Positions 8,191 through 18,040 are shown, counted from the stretch's first letter. The stretch is DNA of 53,325 nucleotides from Gammaproteobacteria bacterium (GCA_035501935.1 DATJVC010000022.1:1-53325), one strand, 5' to 3'. A program made the numbers and translations. Notes: generated by a model from the letters alone, not told the origin.

Positions 8191-9312
8191 CTACCGGCGT
8201 GAGACCGTCAACCGCCGGTAGAGATCAACATACGCCGCCGCCATCTGCCTGGCCGTGAAGAGCTTCCAGTATCGCTCTTCCGCCCGCCGCCCCATCGCCG
8301 CCGCCTCGTCCGGATGTTCCCAGAGGTGGCGCATGGCTTCGCGAAGTGCGGTTGGATCGCCGGCCGGCACTACAATTCCCGTTTCCCCTCCGATATTGAT
8401 GAACGTCGTTCCGGTCCCAATTTCGCTGGAGATCATCGGCTTGCCGAACATGGCGCCTTCCAGCAACGATATGCCGAAGGCCTCGGAACGAAGGTGGGAG
8501 GGGAAAACCACGCCATGACACAGGGTCAGCAAGGCCGTCTTGTCTTCCTCCGGCAGTTGACCGAGAAAATGCACGTTACGCAAATCAAGTTTCGCTGCCT
8601 GCGCTTTCAGTTCCTGCTCGATGGGGCCGGCGCCGACAACCACAACCGGGTAATCGAGCCCACGTGCCGCCTCCATCAGAATGTGCAGTCCCTTGTAGTA
8701 ACGAATGGCCCCCACGAAAAGAAAGAACCGTTCACCAAGCCGCCCCCGCCAGAAAGCGAGACGCTCTGGTGTCGGCTTTGGATAGGATGCCTTATCCATG
8801 CCGATGGGGATTACGCTGACCTTGGCGGAGAAACGATTCAAGACCTGGCTGGTAGCCAGATAGTTTGGGGATGTCGCCACAATATGATCAACACTCGCCA
8901 GGAAGCGCCACATGAGCGGCCGATAAAGTTTCAAGAGGTGCCGCTGGCGGATGATATCCGAATGATAAGTGACCACCGTCGGTTTTTTTACGCGAACCGC
9001 AAAGTGCACCACGTCCATGAACGGCCAGGGGAAATGATAGTGAATGACATCCGCGTGTTCCGCCAGTTGCGCAAAACGCAGCAATACCGACGCCGAAAAA
9101 CCCGTTGACGCAATCTGAAAATCCTGGCGCGCGCGGTGGGCGCGGTGGCCGTGAATCTCAATCGTGCGGGCAACCCCCTTCCTGCTCAATGACAACACCT
9201 CCGCCTCCACCCCGAAATCCGAGACACCGCGCGCCAGCTGATTGATGACCTGTTCAATGCCTCCAATCGTGTCTGGAAAGTATGTCCTGTAGAAATGCAA
9301 AACCCGCATCAA
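8191..9312 (-). CDS. Glycosyltransferase family 4 (GT-B)
   Basis: This 373-residue retaining glycosyltransferase probably adds one sugar to the lipid-linked repeat at the inner face of the membrane. The N-terminus has the acceptor-side signature FYRTYFPDTIGGIEQVINQL. The C-terminal GT-B half has FLFVGAIRYYKGLHILMEAA, VVVVGAGPIEQELKAQ and the EX7E region FPSHLRSEAFGISLLEGAMF GKP, where the two glutamates bind the nucleotide sugar. Donor and linkage cannot be told from sequence. It overlaps nothing and precedes gmd by 84 bases. Confidence 0.88.
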   Translation of the reverse strand: MMRVLHFYRTYFPDTIGGIEQVINQLARGVSDFGVEAEVLSLSRKGVARTIEIHGHRAHRARQDFQIASTGFSASVLLRFAQLAEHADVIHYHFPWPFMDVVHFAVRVKKPTVVTYHSDIIRQRHLLKLYRPLMWRFLASVDHIVATSPNYLATSQVLNRFSAKVSVIPIGMDKASYPKPTPERLAFWRGRLGERFFLFVGAIRYYKGLHILMEAARGLDYPVVVVGAGPIEQELKAQAAKLDLRNVHFLGQLPEEDKTALLTLCHGVVFPSHLRSEAFGISLLEGAMFGKPMISSEIGTGTTFINIGGETGIVVPAGDPTALREAMRHLWEHPDEAAAMGRRAEERYWKLFTARQMAAAYVDLYRRLTVSRR

Positions 9313-9324
9313 CCGACGCCCGGC

Positions 9325-10071
9325 TCATCCCGCCATTGCCTTGAACCACACGGCGTACGGCTGGGCCAGCCACCATTTCAACGGCACGCGGCCATAGTGC
9401 CTGCGCACGACTTCCATCGCCTCACGGTAATGCAGCCGGCGTCTGTTCTTTGTCTTGGTGTCCGCGTGCTCCCGGTTGCACGCGACGAATTCATCGACAA
9501 ACTGCAAGGGCCCGAACGCCTTGAACAGCCGCCACCATAAATCGTAATCCATCGCCATGTGAAGTTTTTCATCAACGCCGCCGGCGGACTCCCACGCGGA
9601 TCGCCTGATCAGTGTCGCGGGTTGGGAAATGATGCAGCGCAAGGCCAGACGACGCTCGGTAAAGGGCTCCACCCATGCGGGACGCCGGGTCCGGGTCTTT
9701 TCAACGACATTCCAGGATCTGCCGTACGCCGCCGGCGCGGCGGGACGACTTTCCAGGGCGCGGAGCAAAAGCGCCAGACCACCGGGTAGCAGCCGGTCAT
9801 CGCTGTTCAGCCAGCACACGTAAGGCGCGCGTCCCTTCGCGATTCCCTCGTTGATCGCCTGCGCCTGCCCACCGTCCCTGCGGCTACGCCAGCCCGCCAA
9901 CCTGTCTTCCCATTTCCGGATTACGTCAACCGAGTCGTCCGTCGAGCCGCCATCGGAAACAAAAACTTCGACGGGAATTTCCTGCTGAAAGATTGACGCC
10001 AATGCTTCATCAAGATAACGACCATGGTTATACGACGGAACGGCAATTGTAATCAGCGGATCTACAGCCAT
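9325..10071 (-). CDS. Glycosyltransferase family 2 (GT-A)
   Basis: This 248-residue inverting glycosyltransferase opens ITIAVPSYNHGRYLDEALAS, followed by EVFVSDGGSTDDSVDVI and the metal-binding motif VCWLNSDDRLLPGGLALLLR. The RDGGQAQAINEGIAKG segment is shared with the GT2 protein at 15456-16514 (DRGQSQALNLGFAKT), so the two probably come from one subfamily. No membrane segments are evident. It is separated from the GT4 gene by 12 bases. Donor and acceptor are unknown. Confidence 0.88.
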   Translation of the reverse strand: MAVDPLITIAVPSYNHGRYLDEALASIFQQEIPVEVFVSDGGSTDDSVDVIRKWEDRLAGWRSRRDGGQAQAINEGIAKGRAPYVCWLNSDDRLLPGGLALLLRALESRPAAPAAYGRSWNVVEKTRTRRPAWVEPFTERRLALRCIISQPATLIRRSAWESAGGVDEKLHMAMDYDLWWRLFKAFGPLQFVDEFVACNREHADTKTKNRRRLHYREAMEVVRRHYGRVPLKWWLAQPYAVWFKAMAG

Positions 10072-10141
10072 ACGTTATTCGCCACTATTGGTCAGGAAAT
10101 TCAGTTTCCTTCCACAGTTTTATCATCTTGAACACTAGCAA

Positions 10142-11140
10142 TTAACAGACACGAGTTGCTTTGTCTGCAAGACCATATGCCGCGCGGCTTTCTCTTACTG
10201 CGGCGACGAATGCTCGAATTGAAAACAGCCCCGGGAGACTTGATAGAAGAATTATCACGCCATATAACACGGTCATGGCAAGAGCTTGCTCCGAGCCAAC
10301 CCCCAATAATCCAAACAGATGGATACTACTCAGTTCTCGCACACCCCAACCAGCATACGAAATTGGAAGCGAGGCAAATACAGAAAAAACGGGGACTACA
10401 AAAAAACAATGGCTGATGTACAGTGCCACTCCCATTGCTTTTGCGGTGACATAGAATATTAGGCACATCCCCATGTTGATAATGAATGAGGTTACCAGCG
10501 CCGCCCAACCGGAGCTTGTACTGAAGACATTAATGATGCCAAAGTATATTTTGGACAAGAAATCCAGAATTCGCTTGGAAATAATTTTGTTTCCGACCCT
10601 TATAAATAATCCCAATATAAAAATTCCTATAAATGAAAATACAAATACCACAACAACCATTATTTTCACTTCGGCGTGCATCCCATCAAGGCCCTCCATG
10701 AATGATGAAATAATCGCCAGGAATAATGCCGTAACCATCGCGCTGAATTTCTCGGCAAAAAAAGCGCCCAGCCATCTACCCTGATCGGCACCTCGATAGC
10801 GCAATGTATAGCTTCGCACAAAATCTCCCGCAGCAGATGTGGGCAGAATATTATTAAGAAAATGTCCAGACCAGACTGATAATATATCTTTACGGAACGT
10901 AGAATAGATAGTCAAAGCTCGAAGCACAAAGTGCCAGCGAAGCGCCTGAAAAAATACCAGTACGATCGCGGCATAAATTGCAATAATGAGCATTCGCATT
11001 TTTTCAATACGAATCATCATTAGCTGGTCAAGGTCGATCTTGTGAGCTACAAAATAAAAAGCGAGTATAGTAATCCCCAACTTCAAGGAGAGAATGTAAA
11101 GAGTTTTATTTTTATTGAGCAATGTTGTAATTACTGCCAT
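10142..11140 (-). CDS. Flippase-like membrane protein (lysylphosphatidylglycerol synthase TM family)
   Basis: This 332-residue protein has about eight hydrophobic segments. It contains VLVFFQALRWHFVLRAL, the conserved stretch FLNNILPTSAAGDFVRSYTL and a near C-terminal PISYAGWGVRELSSIHLFGL, all marks of the UPF0104/LPG_synthase_TM family (YbhN, AglD-related). Family members in glycan clusters are thought to help move or modify lipid-linked sugars, but the exact role is not established. The gene is strongly AT-rich compared with gmd or manC, like the next three genes upstream. It lies 3 bases from the large membrane protein gene. Confidence 0.8.
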   Translation of the reverse strand: MAVITTLLNKNKTLYILSLKLGITILAFYFVAHKIDLDQLMMIRIEKMRMLIIAIYAAIVLVFFQALRWHFVLRALTIYSTFRKDILSVWSGHFLNNILPTSAAGDFVRSYTLRYRGADQGRWLGAFFAEKFSAMVTALFLAIISSFMEGLDGMHAEVKIMVVVVFVFSFIGIFILGLFIRVGNKIISKRILDFLSKIYFGIINVFSTSSGWAALVTSFIINMGMCLIFYVTAKAMGVALYISHCFFVVPVFSVFASLPISYAGWGVRELSSIHLFGLLGVGSEQALAMTVLYGVIILLSSLPGLFSIRAFVAAVRESRAAYGLADKATRVC

Positions 11141-11143
11141 TTT

Positions 11144-13513
11144 TCATGCACCGCGATTAATTTTTATACTGCTTAATGCGAAGTTTAGAAACCGAAAATC
11201 AATTAAAACCTCAGGGCGGATCAATGCACCGTAACGAGCAACCGGCTTGACGTCATCCTGGCTCTCAACATAAAAACAATTCATGCCCGGCTTTAGATCG
11301 ACAGCCTGAAAACGAACTCTGGTATTTCCCCGATCAAAAGAAGCCTCATGTTGCCCAGTTGGTGTTCTAAACCGAAGGTTGCGGCGCGCCGGGCCATTTA
11401 CAAAGCCGGGGATTGCATCAAACTCAACATCGACTCGTTCTGATCGGACTGTAAATACATAAATCTCGACCCCATGCTCAATCCATCTGAATTTCGTAGG
11501 AAATCCTGATGCTTTTGCTTGAGCAGTCGTAAGTGTCTCAACAGGATAAGCTCCTCTGCCAACAAAAGCATAGCGGTCAACTTTCGAGACGAAATAGGCG
11601 GAATAGTATTCGTTCTGAAAGAATGGTTGCGCAATTTGATTGGTAGAGAAAAAAATATCGGGCTCCGATTTTTTCCCATAATCGCTAATCAGGATTGCAT
11701 CCTGTGGCATCTTTGGCGCGCTGCTACACGGCATGGTTGGAAGCAACCTGTCCTGAAGCGGCTGAAAATTGTGCGTCAGGGCTGTGACTGTTCTCTCACG
11801 AAACTCATTTGCCAGCCAGGCATTTTTTATGCCGTTATTTAAGTGAAAAATGAGTGGTCGGTCTGCAACGGACATAAGCTGTGATTTGAGTTGGACAACC
11901 CCAATCATGCCGTTTATATCGCGTGCATTCTCAAACTTGGCCATGTGAAATGCCGGCAAAAAAGAAAGCTCATAGTTTGCGGCTGTTATAATATTGGCGG
12001 GCAGAAATAATAAACTAACACCAATAAACGGGATGTCATATAGCCGCGGCTTTTGTGTGGATAAATAAATTGCGCCGAGAAGAATTGGACCCAGCAGTGG
12101 AATAAGCCAGTCCCCAATCTTAAAGATTGCATAACCGGAGCGCGTGACAAAAAAGGCAAATGAACACATCAAGGCAATCGCTGAAATTGAACCAATAATT
12201 GCTTTGGCGCCCGCAGGCATTAAATCTGATCGAAAAACTTTGGTTAAGGCCCAGAAAAATGTCAGAAGAATTAACGCGCCGATAGCAAGAAGCTTCCAAT
12301 TTCGAATTTCACCAGTGCCGAGAAGGCCATCGAATACCGAAGCATTTGTTGGGTATGTAAAAAAACCGAATAAAAGAGGAAGGAACCCCTCCGTGACATA
12401 TTCGGTGAATACTGCCGGCGATGCGCTCCCGGGGGCGGCGGTTTTAAGGGAAAGAGCGATCCAATTGATTATTGCACGCTTGGTTTCCCCAAGCGAAAGA
12501 ATACGAACCAATAAAAAAACGGCGAGACTTCCTGCGACAATCATGGTCCACCCGCGAAAATTATTTAAAGCATTCTTTTTATGTGCAAGACTGGACAAGA
12601 GAAATGCCCCGGCTATCACTGCGAGTGCAAAGAAACATAAAATTACATAAAAAATATATAAGGCATTTAACAAAAGGACGATTGCGATCACATCATTTAT
12701 AGCAAAGTGATGCACGCTCGCATCTTTATTCGCTGTGGCTAACAGTCTCGATGCATATATGCAAACAGCCATAAACAGGGGAAGTGCGCTTATCTGTCCA
12801 AGCAAATAATAGCTATACTCCTGAGCAAAGCCACCCGAGAAGATGAACAATGCAACAGCAACACTCGACAATAGAATGCCAAAGCAGTAGATGCTCCGCA
12901 CAACTGCGGCAAAGGCAAGAGCGTTTATAACGACCAGGCTGGATAGCAGGGCGGAGTTAAAATGAAGCGGATTCAGGCCAAAGAACTTCTGAGCAAATGC
13001 GCCGATCAGTGAGATCGCAAATCGGCCTTGCGGGCCCGCGCTACCAGTAAGCGGCAGGATCGAGGAATCAACTCCAGTGTCAAATTCGAGAACGGAATGG
13101 GTACTGAGATAGACCGAATCCTGACTATTATAAAAGAAATCATAATTGACGGCGCCAAAAAAATTCTCAATTCCAAAATTGATCGCAGGAATTAAAATCA
13201 GAAATGCCGGCAAGCTGCAAAGCAGCGCCATCTTAAGTGATACATAAGCTTGCGGCAGCAATGCGCGCATTTGTAATCTGCGACGGATCACAATCAAAGT
13301 CGAGGCTACCGCCAACAGCCCAAACGCCACCGCCATACCATCTGCACCCGACAAACCGAAGTTTGCGGAAATTACGTGCCCAATAAAAACAGATGTAGCC
13401 AGGCCGAATGTCGGTGCGAGAAGGAATTCACTGGACGAACCGCAAAGCATCAGCGGCGATAGCCCCAGCAGGCTGAAACCAATAACCATGCCCAAAGTAA
13501 TCAGCATGGTCAA
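11144..13513 (-). CDS. Large polytopic membrane protein of unknown function
   Basis: This 789-residue protein is not recognised. About the first 520 residues form roughly a dozen or more hydrophobic helices (for example LLPAFLILIPAINFGIENFF-like and AVALFIFSGGFAQEYSYYLL segments). The last 250 or so residues are soluble in character and end in a beta-rich stretch. The layout of many helices followed by an extracytoplasmic domain resembles C-type glycosyltransferases or acyl-modifying proteins of O-antigen clusters, but I see no clear catalytic motif. Its ATG overlaps the wecB stop as ATGA at 13510-13513. The gene is AT-rich and lies within the compositionally distinct block. Confidence 0.75.
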   Translation of the reverse strand: MTMLITLGMVIGFSLLGLSPLMLCGSSSEFLLAPTFGLATSVFIGHVISANFGLSGADGMAVAFGLLAVASTLIVIRRRLQMRALLPQAYVSLKMALLCSLPAFLILIPAINFGIENFFGAVNYDFFYNSQDSVYLSTHSVLEFDTGVDSSILPLTGSAGPQGRFAISLIGAFAQKFFGLNPLHFNSALLSSLVVINALAFAAVVRSIYCFGILLSSVAVALFIFSGGFAQEYSYYLLGQISALPLFMAVCIYASRLLATANKDASVHHFAINDVIAIVLLLNALYIFYVILCFFALAVIAGAFLLSSLAHKKNALNNFRGWTMIVAGSLAVFLLVRILSLGETKRAIINWIALSLKTAAPGSASPAVFTEYVTEGFLPLLFGFFTYPTNASVFDGLLGTGEIRNWKLLAIGALILLTFFWALTKVFRSDLMPAGAKAIIGSISAIALMCSFAFFVTRSGYAIFKIGDWLIPLLGPILLGAIYLSTQKPRLYDIPFIGVSLLFLPANIITAANYELSFLPAFHMAKFENARDINGMIGVVQLKSQLMSVADRPLIFHLNNGIKNAWLANEFRERTVTALTHNFQPLQDRLLPTMPCSSAPKMPQDAILISDYGKKSEPDIFFSTNQIAQPFFQNEYYSAYFVSKVDRYAFVGRGAYPVETLTTAQAKASGFPTKFRWIEHGVEIYVFTVRSERVDVEFDAIPGFVNGPARRNLRFRTPTGQHEASFDRGNTRVRFQAVDLKPGMNCFYVESQDDVKPVARYGALIRPEVLIDFRFLNFALSSIKINRGA

Positions 13514-14625
13514 AGCTTGTTCTCAAGCACGTCACTAAGATGTTTCACGAGCCGCTGGCTTGCCTTTCCATCTCCATAGGGTGAGTATCCGATGACCATC
13601 TTGCGGTATACCTCGTCATCGTTCAGTAGCTTCATCACCCAGTCGTAGATAAGTTCTTCGTTGCTACCCACCAGAATTGAGCCGCCGAGTTCAACCAACT
13701 CCGGCCGTTCAGTTTCATCACGCAGGACAAGTACGGGTTTATTTAACGCCGGGGCTTCTTCTTGAAGTCCTCCAGAATCGGTCAATACGACATGGCACGC
13801 CCGCAGATACTGCATTAACTCCTGATATGGCATCGGGTCAACCAATTTGACATTCGCCACACCTCCAAGCGATTTATATACGACACCGCGGACGTTGGGG
13901 TTCGGATGCACTGCAAAGATAACGGAGATGTCGTTCGACTGGGACGCAATTCGTCGAACCGCGTTACAGATTCGCATGAGTGGATCGCCAAAATTCTCGC
14001 GGCGGTGTGCCGTGACGAATACCGTCTTCTTGCCTTGGACCGAAGTCGCAGAATCCGCGATTAATCTGTTCACAGTGATCTGAAGCGCATCTATGGCTGT
14101 ATTACCAATCATAAAGATGAATTTTTCGGAAATACCTTCATTACGAAGATTCTGAGCAGAGGCTTCTGTCGGTGGAAAGTGCATCGTAGCGAGACGACCG
14201 ACGAGGACTCGATTCATCTCTTCGGGAAATGGGGAATTTCTATTAAAGGTTCTTAATCCTGCTTCAACATGGGCAAAAGGAATTTTTTCGTGAAACGCCG
14301 CAAGTGCCGATGCGAACACGGTGGTCGTATCACCCTGTCCAATTATGCAATCGTACTTCTCGGCGTTGAATAATTTCCAAAATTCCGTCAGTAATCGACC
14401 ACAAAGCACGCTGAGATCTTGATTGGGCCTCATTACATCCATGTTCCTAGTTACATTCAGACCAAACCATTCGATCAATGGGATCAAAAGTTCTCTATGT
14501 TGCCCCGTACAGATGGTTTCCACCTCAAAACGCTCTGGCATGCCCTGCAATGCAAGTATCACGGGCGCCATCTTGATCGCTTCAGGTCTGGTTCCAAATA
14601 CGCATGCAACCTTGAATCGCCTCAT
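13510..14625 (-). CDS. wecB: UDP-N-acetylglucosamine 2-epimerase (non-hydrolysing)
   Basis: This enzyme interconverts UDP-GlcNAc and UDP-ManNAc. It starts MRRFKVACVFGTRPEAIKMA and carries CTGQHRELL, GQGDTTTVFASALAAF, the active-site HVEAGLRTFNRNSPFPEEMN and VTAHRRENFGDPL. SGGLQEEAPALNKPVLVLRD near the C-terminus contains the conserved nucleotide-binding residues. The GTRPEAIKMAPVI form is WecB rather than WbpI. I chose the ATG at 14625, which overlaps the upstream GT2 stop as ATGA; a start seven codons earlier at 14646 is possible but unneeded. The gene lies in the AT-rich block. Confidence 0.92.
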   Translation of the reverse strand: MRRFKVACVFGTRPEAIKMAPVILALQGMPERFEVETICTGQHRELLIPLIEWFGLNVTRNMDVMRPNQDLSVLCGRLLTEFWKLFNAEKYDCIIGQGDTTTVFASALAAFHEKIPFAHVEAGLRTFNRNSPFPEEMNRVLVGRLATMHFPPTEASAQNLRNEGISEKFIFMIGNTAIDALQITVNRLIADSATSVQGKKTVFVTAHRRENFGDPLMRICNAVRRIASQSNDISVIFAVHPNPNVRGVVYKSLGGVANVKLVDPMPYQELMQYLRACHVVLTDSGGLQEEAPALNKPVLVLRDETERPELVELGGSILVGSNEELIYDWVMKLLNDDEVYRKMVIGYSPYGDGKASQRLVKHLSDVLENKL

Positions 14626-15374
14626 TTCATATCCCAAAATCGCCATGCTAAAAGTTTCTTAAGCAACTGAAACGAATTCCCGAAAACATCCATCTCTGAA
14701 ACAGACAGCTTGTTATCGTACGCAAGCATTAACGGTATTTCTCTCATCCTGGCGTTCGATTTATTCAACTTTAAGAGCAATTCCACCATACATGCGAAGC
14801 CCTTTTCTTTCAGTAATGGCGGATCAAATTTCGATAAGGCATCCATGATAATTCCGTGCCTGTAGACACGATAGCCGCAGGTATAGTCCCTAACATGGAA
14901 TATCGGATGAACCAGCTTGTAAAGTACGGCCGCACCTACGCTCAGAAAGATTCTATGAAAAGGAACTCCTGTGATAGTTGCGCCACTTCTGTATCTGGAT
15001 GCAATAACCAAATCTGTTTCTGGCTGATCTTTTAAAACATCAAGCATCTGAGGAATCTGAGCCGGATCATGGGTATTATCACAATCCATCACCACTAACA
15101 CATCCTCTCTTCCCCCCCGCTTAGCGAACTCTGATAGCAGTGCATTCATCCCTGAACCCAACCCTTTATTTACAACGCCGTCTAGATAGATGATTTCGAT
15201 GAGTGGAGTCCAAGCCAATACCTCTTTTTTGGTTCCATCTCGACAGCCATCGTCATATACGATAACCACAAGAGGCATCGGAAGAGACGCCTGTAATTTA
15301 TAGATACGAGTAAACAGGGGTTTAATCGATTTTTCTTCATCATATGCAGGCAACCCCAAGTATATTTTTTGCAT
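14622..15374 (-). CDS. Glycosyltransferase family 2, dolichyl-phosphate-mannose synthase-like
   Basis: This 250-residue GT-A enzyme starts IYLGLPAYDEEKSIKPLFTR, with VIVYDDGCRDGTKKEV and the metal-binding VLVVMDCDNTHDPAQIPQML. NKGLGSGMNALLSEFAKRGG and VIASRYRSGATITGVPFHR resemble polyprenyl-phosphate hexosyltransferases of the DPM1/GtrB type. A possible amphipathic segment, RIFLSVGAAVLYKLVHPIF, may touch the membrane, but there are no clear transmembrane helices. It could charge a lipid carrier used by a membrane glycosyltransferase such as the 789-residue protein encoded two genes downstream; that link is inference. It is AT-rich like its neighbours. Confidence 0.82.
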   Translation of the reverse strand: MQKIYLGLPAYDEEKSIKPLFTRIYKLQASLPMPLVVIVYDDGCRDGTKKEVLAWTPLIEIIYLDGVVNKGLGSGMNALLSEFAKRGGREDVLVVMDCDNTHDPAQIPQMLDVLKDQPETDLVIASRYRSGATITGVPFHRIFLSVGAAVLYKLVHPIFHVRDYTCGYRVYRHGIIMDALSKFDPPLLKEKGFACMVELLLKLNKSNARMREIPLMLAYDNKLSVSEMDVFGNSFQLLKKLLAWRFWDMK

Positions 15375-15455
15375 AACAATTTCTTTTTTTTCTCGATTTG
15401 TCTCCGATCACAATTATTTTAGTTTTTCAGTTCGGCTTGTAAATGAGTAAACGAA

Positions 15456-16514
15456 TCATGAGGGCGCTCCCAGTTTGTTTCGAATCTGCCACCCCAGATC
15501 AGTGACGACATGCTTCACCAGGTAAGGCAACACTGCCTTGCGCACCTCGGTTCGCGAGGGGACCCTACCCCACACGCGTTGCCGGATGCGATCCATTTCC
15601 TGACAACCCACCTCTGAAATCGCCGCCGACGTTTTCTGCTGCGGATGCACCCGGAATCCGCCCAGAAAGCGGGGCAACCGGGCGAAGCGCGCCCCCGCGT
15701 CACGAAAACGAACCAACAAATCCCAATCCATGGCGAAGCGGAAAGACTCGTCAATCCGTCCTCCCACCTTGTCCCAGATGCGCCTGCGCCAGAAGATCGT
15801 TTCCTGCGGGACGTAGTCCGCCCATGAGAGTACCGCGTCATCATGGGCCGGCAGCATCCAGCGGCCTATCTGATGATCATTTTCGTCAATCAGGATGCGG
15901 TGGCCATAAACTACGTCGACCTCGGGATGCCGGTTGAAATACTCCGCGACATAAGCCAGCGCGCCGGGGAGCAGAATGTCGTCGGAATTCAACCAGGCCA
16001 TGATTTCGCCCGAGGTCTTTGCAAAGCCAAGATTGAGTGCCTGCGATTGTCCCCTGTCGGGGCACGACTCCCAGCCCGCCAGTCGCTTCGAATAACGATC
16101 CAGGATTTCCCGGGTACCGTCCATGGAACCGCCGTCCTGTACGAAATATTCCAGATTGGGATAGTCCTGATCGAGCACGCTATTGATGGTGCGTTCGATA
16201 AAGCCGGCCTGTTTGTATGAGGGCGTAACCAGTGAGATTTTTGGGAGTCGAGTAATGGAGACGGGCTGCGCGTAATGCGCTGGAAGACGCATCTCCCGTG
16301 GTACATGCTGATTCAGATTCCCTAATCGGGGACTAAAAACCAGATTGTCCAAGCGAGGACGCAAAACAAGACGTGAAAATCCATACGCCCCCAAAATGCA
16401 GCGAATTATCGGATGAAGCGCGCGTCTCAGACCAGGAAAAGCGGCACGGTAAATGTCCAGCACCCTTCGTTGCCTGTCAATTGCCGGCCTCTTATGCAGC
16501 AAGCCGTGCGTCAT
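15456..16514 (-). CDS. Glycosyltransferase family 2
   Basis: An approximately 90-residue N-terminal lead precedes the GT-A domain, which begins ISLVTPSYKQAGFIERTINS. It has YFVQDGGSMDGTREILDRYS, DRGQSQALNLGFAKTSGEI and the metal-binding WLNSDDILLPGAL. RFAMDWDLLVRFRDAGARFA matches the acceptor loop of the GT2 protein at 9325-10071 (HMAMDYDLWWRLFKAF). I chose the ATG at 16514 (MTHGLLHKRPAI), which overlaps the upstream gene by 23 bases. The longer frame to 16622 would overlap it by 131 bases. The product is about 352 residues. Donor and acceptor are unknown. Confidence 0.85.
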   Translation of the reverse strand: MTHGLLHKRPAIDRQRRVLDIYRAAFPGLRRALHPIIRCILGAYGFSRLVLRPRLDNLVFSPRLGNLNQHVPREMRLPAHYAQPVSITRLPKISLVTPSYKQAGFIERTINSVLDQDYPNLEYFVQDGGSMDGTREILDRYSKRLAGWESCPDRGQSQALNLGFAKTSGEIMAWLNSDDILLPGALAYVAEYFNRHPEVDVVYGHRILIDENDHQIGRWMLPAHDDAVLSWADYVPQETIFWRRRIWDKVGGRIDESFRFAMDWDLLVRFRDAGARFARLPRFLGGFRVHPQQKTSAAISEVGCQEMDRIRQRVWGRVPSRTEVRKAVLPYLVKHVVTDLGWQIRNKLGAPS

Positions 16515-18039
16515 CCGCAGACCAGCAAATCCGTGATAATGGTAATCCCAGCAACCTCCGATCGCCCGCGGCTGCGAATGGAATGACCGACCACGAGAAG
16601 CGGTGCCATCCCTTTGAATCACTAGTCACCTCAACCGCAAGACTCGTACGACTCAAAGACAACTTTTCGATCGGAATGCGATGACCATCAAATTCGACAC
16701 GTATGAAGTCTTCGGCCTGCATGGGACGCACTGGTTCCCATTCGAGCGTAATGTGGTGACATCCCTGATGAAGCGGAATATAAACGCACGCGGAATGCAT
16801 GGACCAGCAGAAAGCCCTGTCTGCCAGCGTCTCCTGATCGTGGAAACCAAGCAATTCGACGCCATCACCGTGGTCGCCAACCCTCCATCCGCCTGAATGA
16901 GAAAGATTCGGGTTGCGAACAGCGGGTATCATGGCGCCGGAACGCGCGAGATAGTGCAAACGCCCCTTGTGCACGAGCATGCCCAGCCAGTCGACATAGG
17001 CGGCTTGCGCGGCCCGCGGCTCAAAACGACGAATCACGTTCTTCAGGCGCAGCCGTGCGAAAATCTCGGCGAGACAAGCGCCCAGGTAGCCGCCACCTGT
17101 CCCCTTGAAGCCCTTGAGCAACCATCCGAACAGGTCTTCCATCAGTCTCCACAGGGAGGTGCCATCCGTGGAACTGTTGCGCCTGCTCAAACGCCGTCTG
17201 ATGAGCGCCGGCAAGGCCGCAAATCGCAATCGCGCCATCTCAAGGAAGTCGGCTGACGTACGCCCACGAAGCTCCTGCAGTTCGGGAACTGGCGGGAAAT
17301 AGTCCGCCCTTGCATCATCCATGCCCTGCGCTGCGAACTTGATCTCACCATGCGCAAAATTAAGGGTGTAATCTTCCAAATCTGTCAGCCTGCCGCTGTA
17401 GGCATGCCGGACGACGGGCGTGAAGTCAAATTCCACATGGTGGCCGGCGTGGTGCAGGCTGGCTGACAAAAGCCGTTTGGAGAAGTATTCGTACTCCGGC
17501 TCAAAGCCACCACAGGCGAAATAAATGTTTTTCCGCACCAGGAAACACTGGTCCACCGCCTTCAGCCATTCGCGCTGAACTGGTTTGTCGCGAATGTCCC
17601 TGGCGTAGATCCCGGCCGCAAGTTTCGACAGGAGATTGTCGGTAAGCGGTGCGGTGACGCTGCAGATGCCCGCCCATTCCGGGTGGGCGGCGACGGACTC
17701 CATCAGGTGCGTCAGTGCATGGGGTTCGGGTACGCAATGCGACTCGGTAAAGAGCAGCCATTCGCTTTCCGCCAGTTTCGCCGCCACCGCAACGAGGGGA
17801 ATGTCGTGATTGAACGGATAACATTCCAGCCGATCCCAGGGCTGCAGATACTTCCGCAATTTTTCCACGATGCCCGCATCGAGTGATTGCGGCGCAGCGA
17901 CCACAATTTGATAGCGATCCCGCGGGTATGACAGCGTCTTCGCCCAGCCCTCGATGCACTCCACCGCCAGCCCCTGATGGTATGCCATGGGCAGGATGAC
18001 TGATACGTCAAAACGTGATGGATTTTCTTCTTTTTGCAT
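16492..18039 (-). CDS. Glycosyltransferase family 2 with C-terminal beta-rich module
   Basis: The GT-A domain occupies about residues 10-230: FDVSVILPMAYHQGLAVECI, then WLLFTESHCVPEPHALTHLM where the usual acidic metal motif is replaced by an ESHC stretch. The middle part (LFGWLLKGFKGTGGGYLGAC) is not assigned. The last 130 residues contain VEFDGHRIPIEKLSLSRTSL and GDRRLLGLPLSRICW and resemble the C-terminus of the fusion protein encoded just upstream. The ATG at 18039 (MQKEENPSRF) follows that protein's stop by one base; the longer frame to 18084 is unlikely. The product is about 515 residues. Confidence 0.8.
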   Translation of the reverse strand: MQKEENPSRFDVSVILPMAYHQGLAVECIEGWAKTLSYPRDRYQIVVAAPQSLDAGIVEKLRKYLQPWDRLECYPFNHDIPLVAVAAKLAESEWLLFTESHCVPEPHALTHLMESVAAHPEWAGICSVTAPLTDNLLSKLAAGIYARDIRDKPVQREWLKAVDQCFLVRKNIYFACGGFEPEYEYFSKRLLSASLHHAGHHVEFDFTPVVRHAYSGRLTDLEDYTLNFAHGEIKFAAQGMDDARADYFPPVPELQELRGRTSADFLEMARLRFAALPALIRRRLSRRNSSTDGTSLWRLMEDLFGWLLKGFKGTGGGYLGACLAEIFARLRLKNVIRRFEPRAAQAAYVDWLGMLVHKGRLHYLARSGAMIPAVRNPNLSHSGGWRVGDHGDGVELLGFHDQETLADRAFCWSMHSACVYIPLHQGCHHITLEWEPVRPMQAEDFIRVEFDGHRIPIEKLSLSRTSLAVEVTSDSKGWHRFSWSVIPFAAAGDRRLLGLPLSRICWSADDARLAA

Positions 18040-18040
18040 T

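Noticed and set aside
13510-14625. wecB read as WbpI (UDP-2,3-diacetamido sugar 2-epimerase)
   Set aside because: The N-terminal GTRPEAIKMAP and HVEAGLRT are of the WecB form. WbpI proteins as I recall them have a different start motif.
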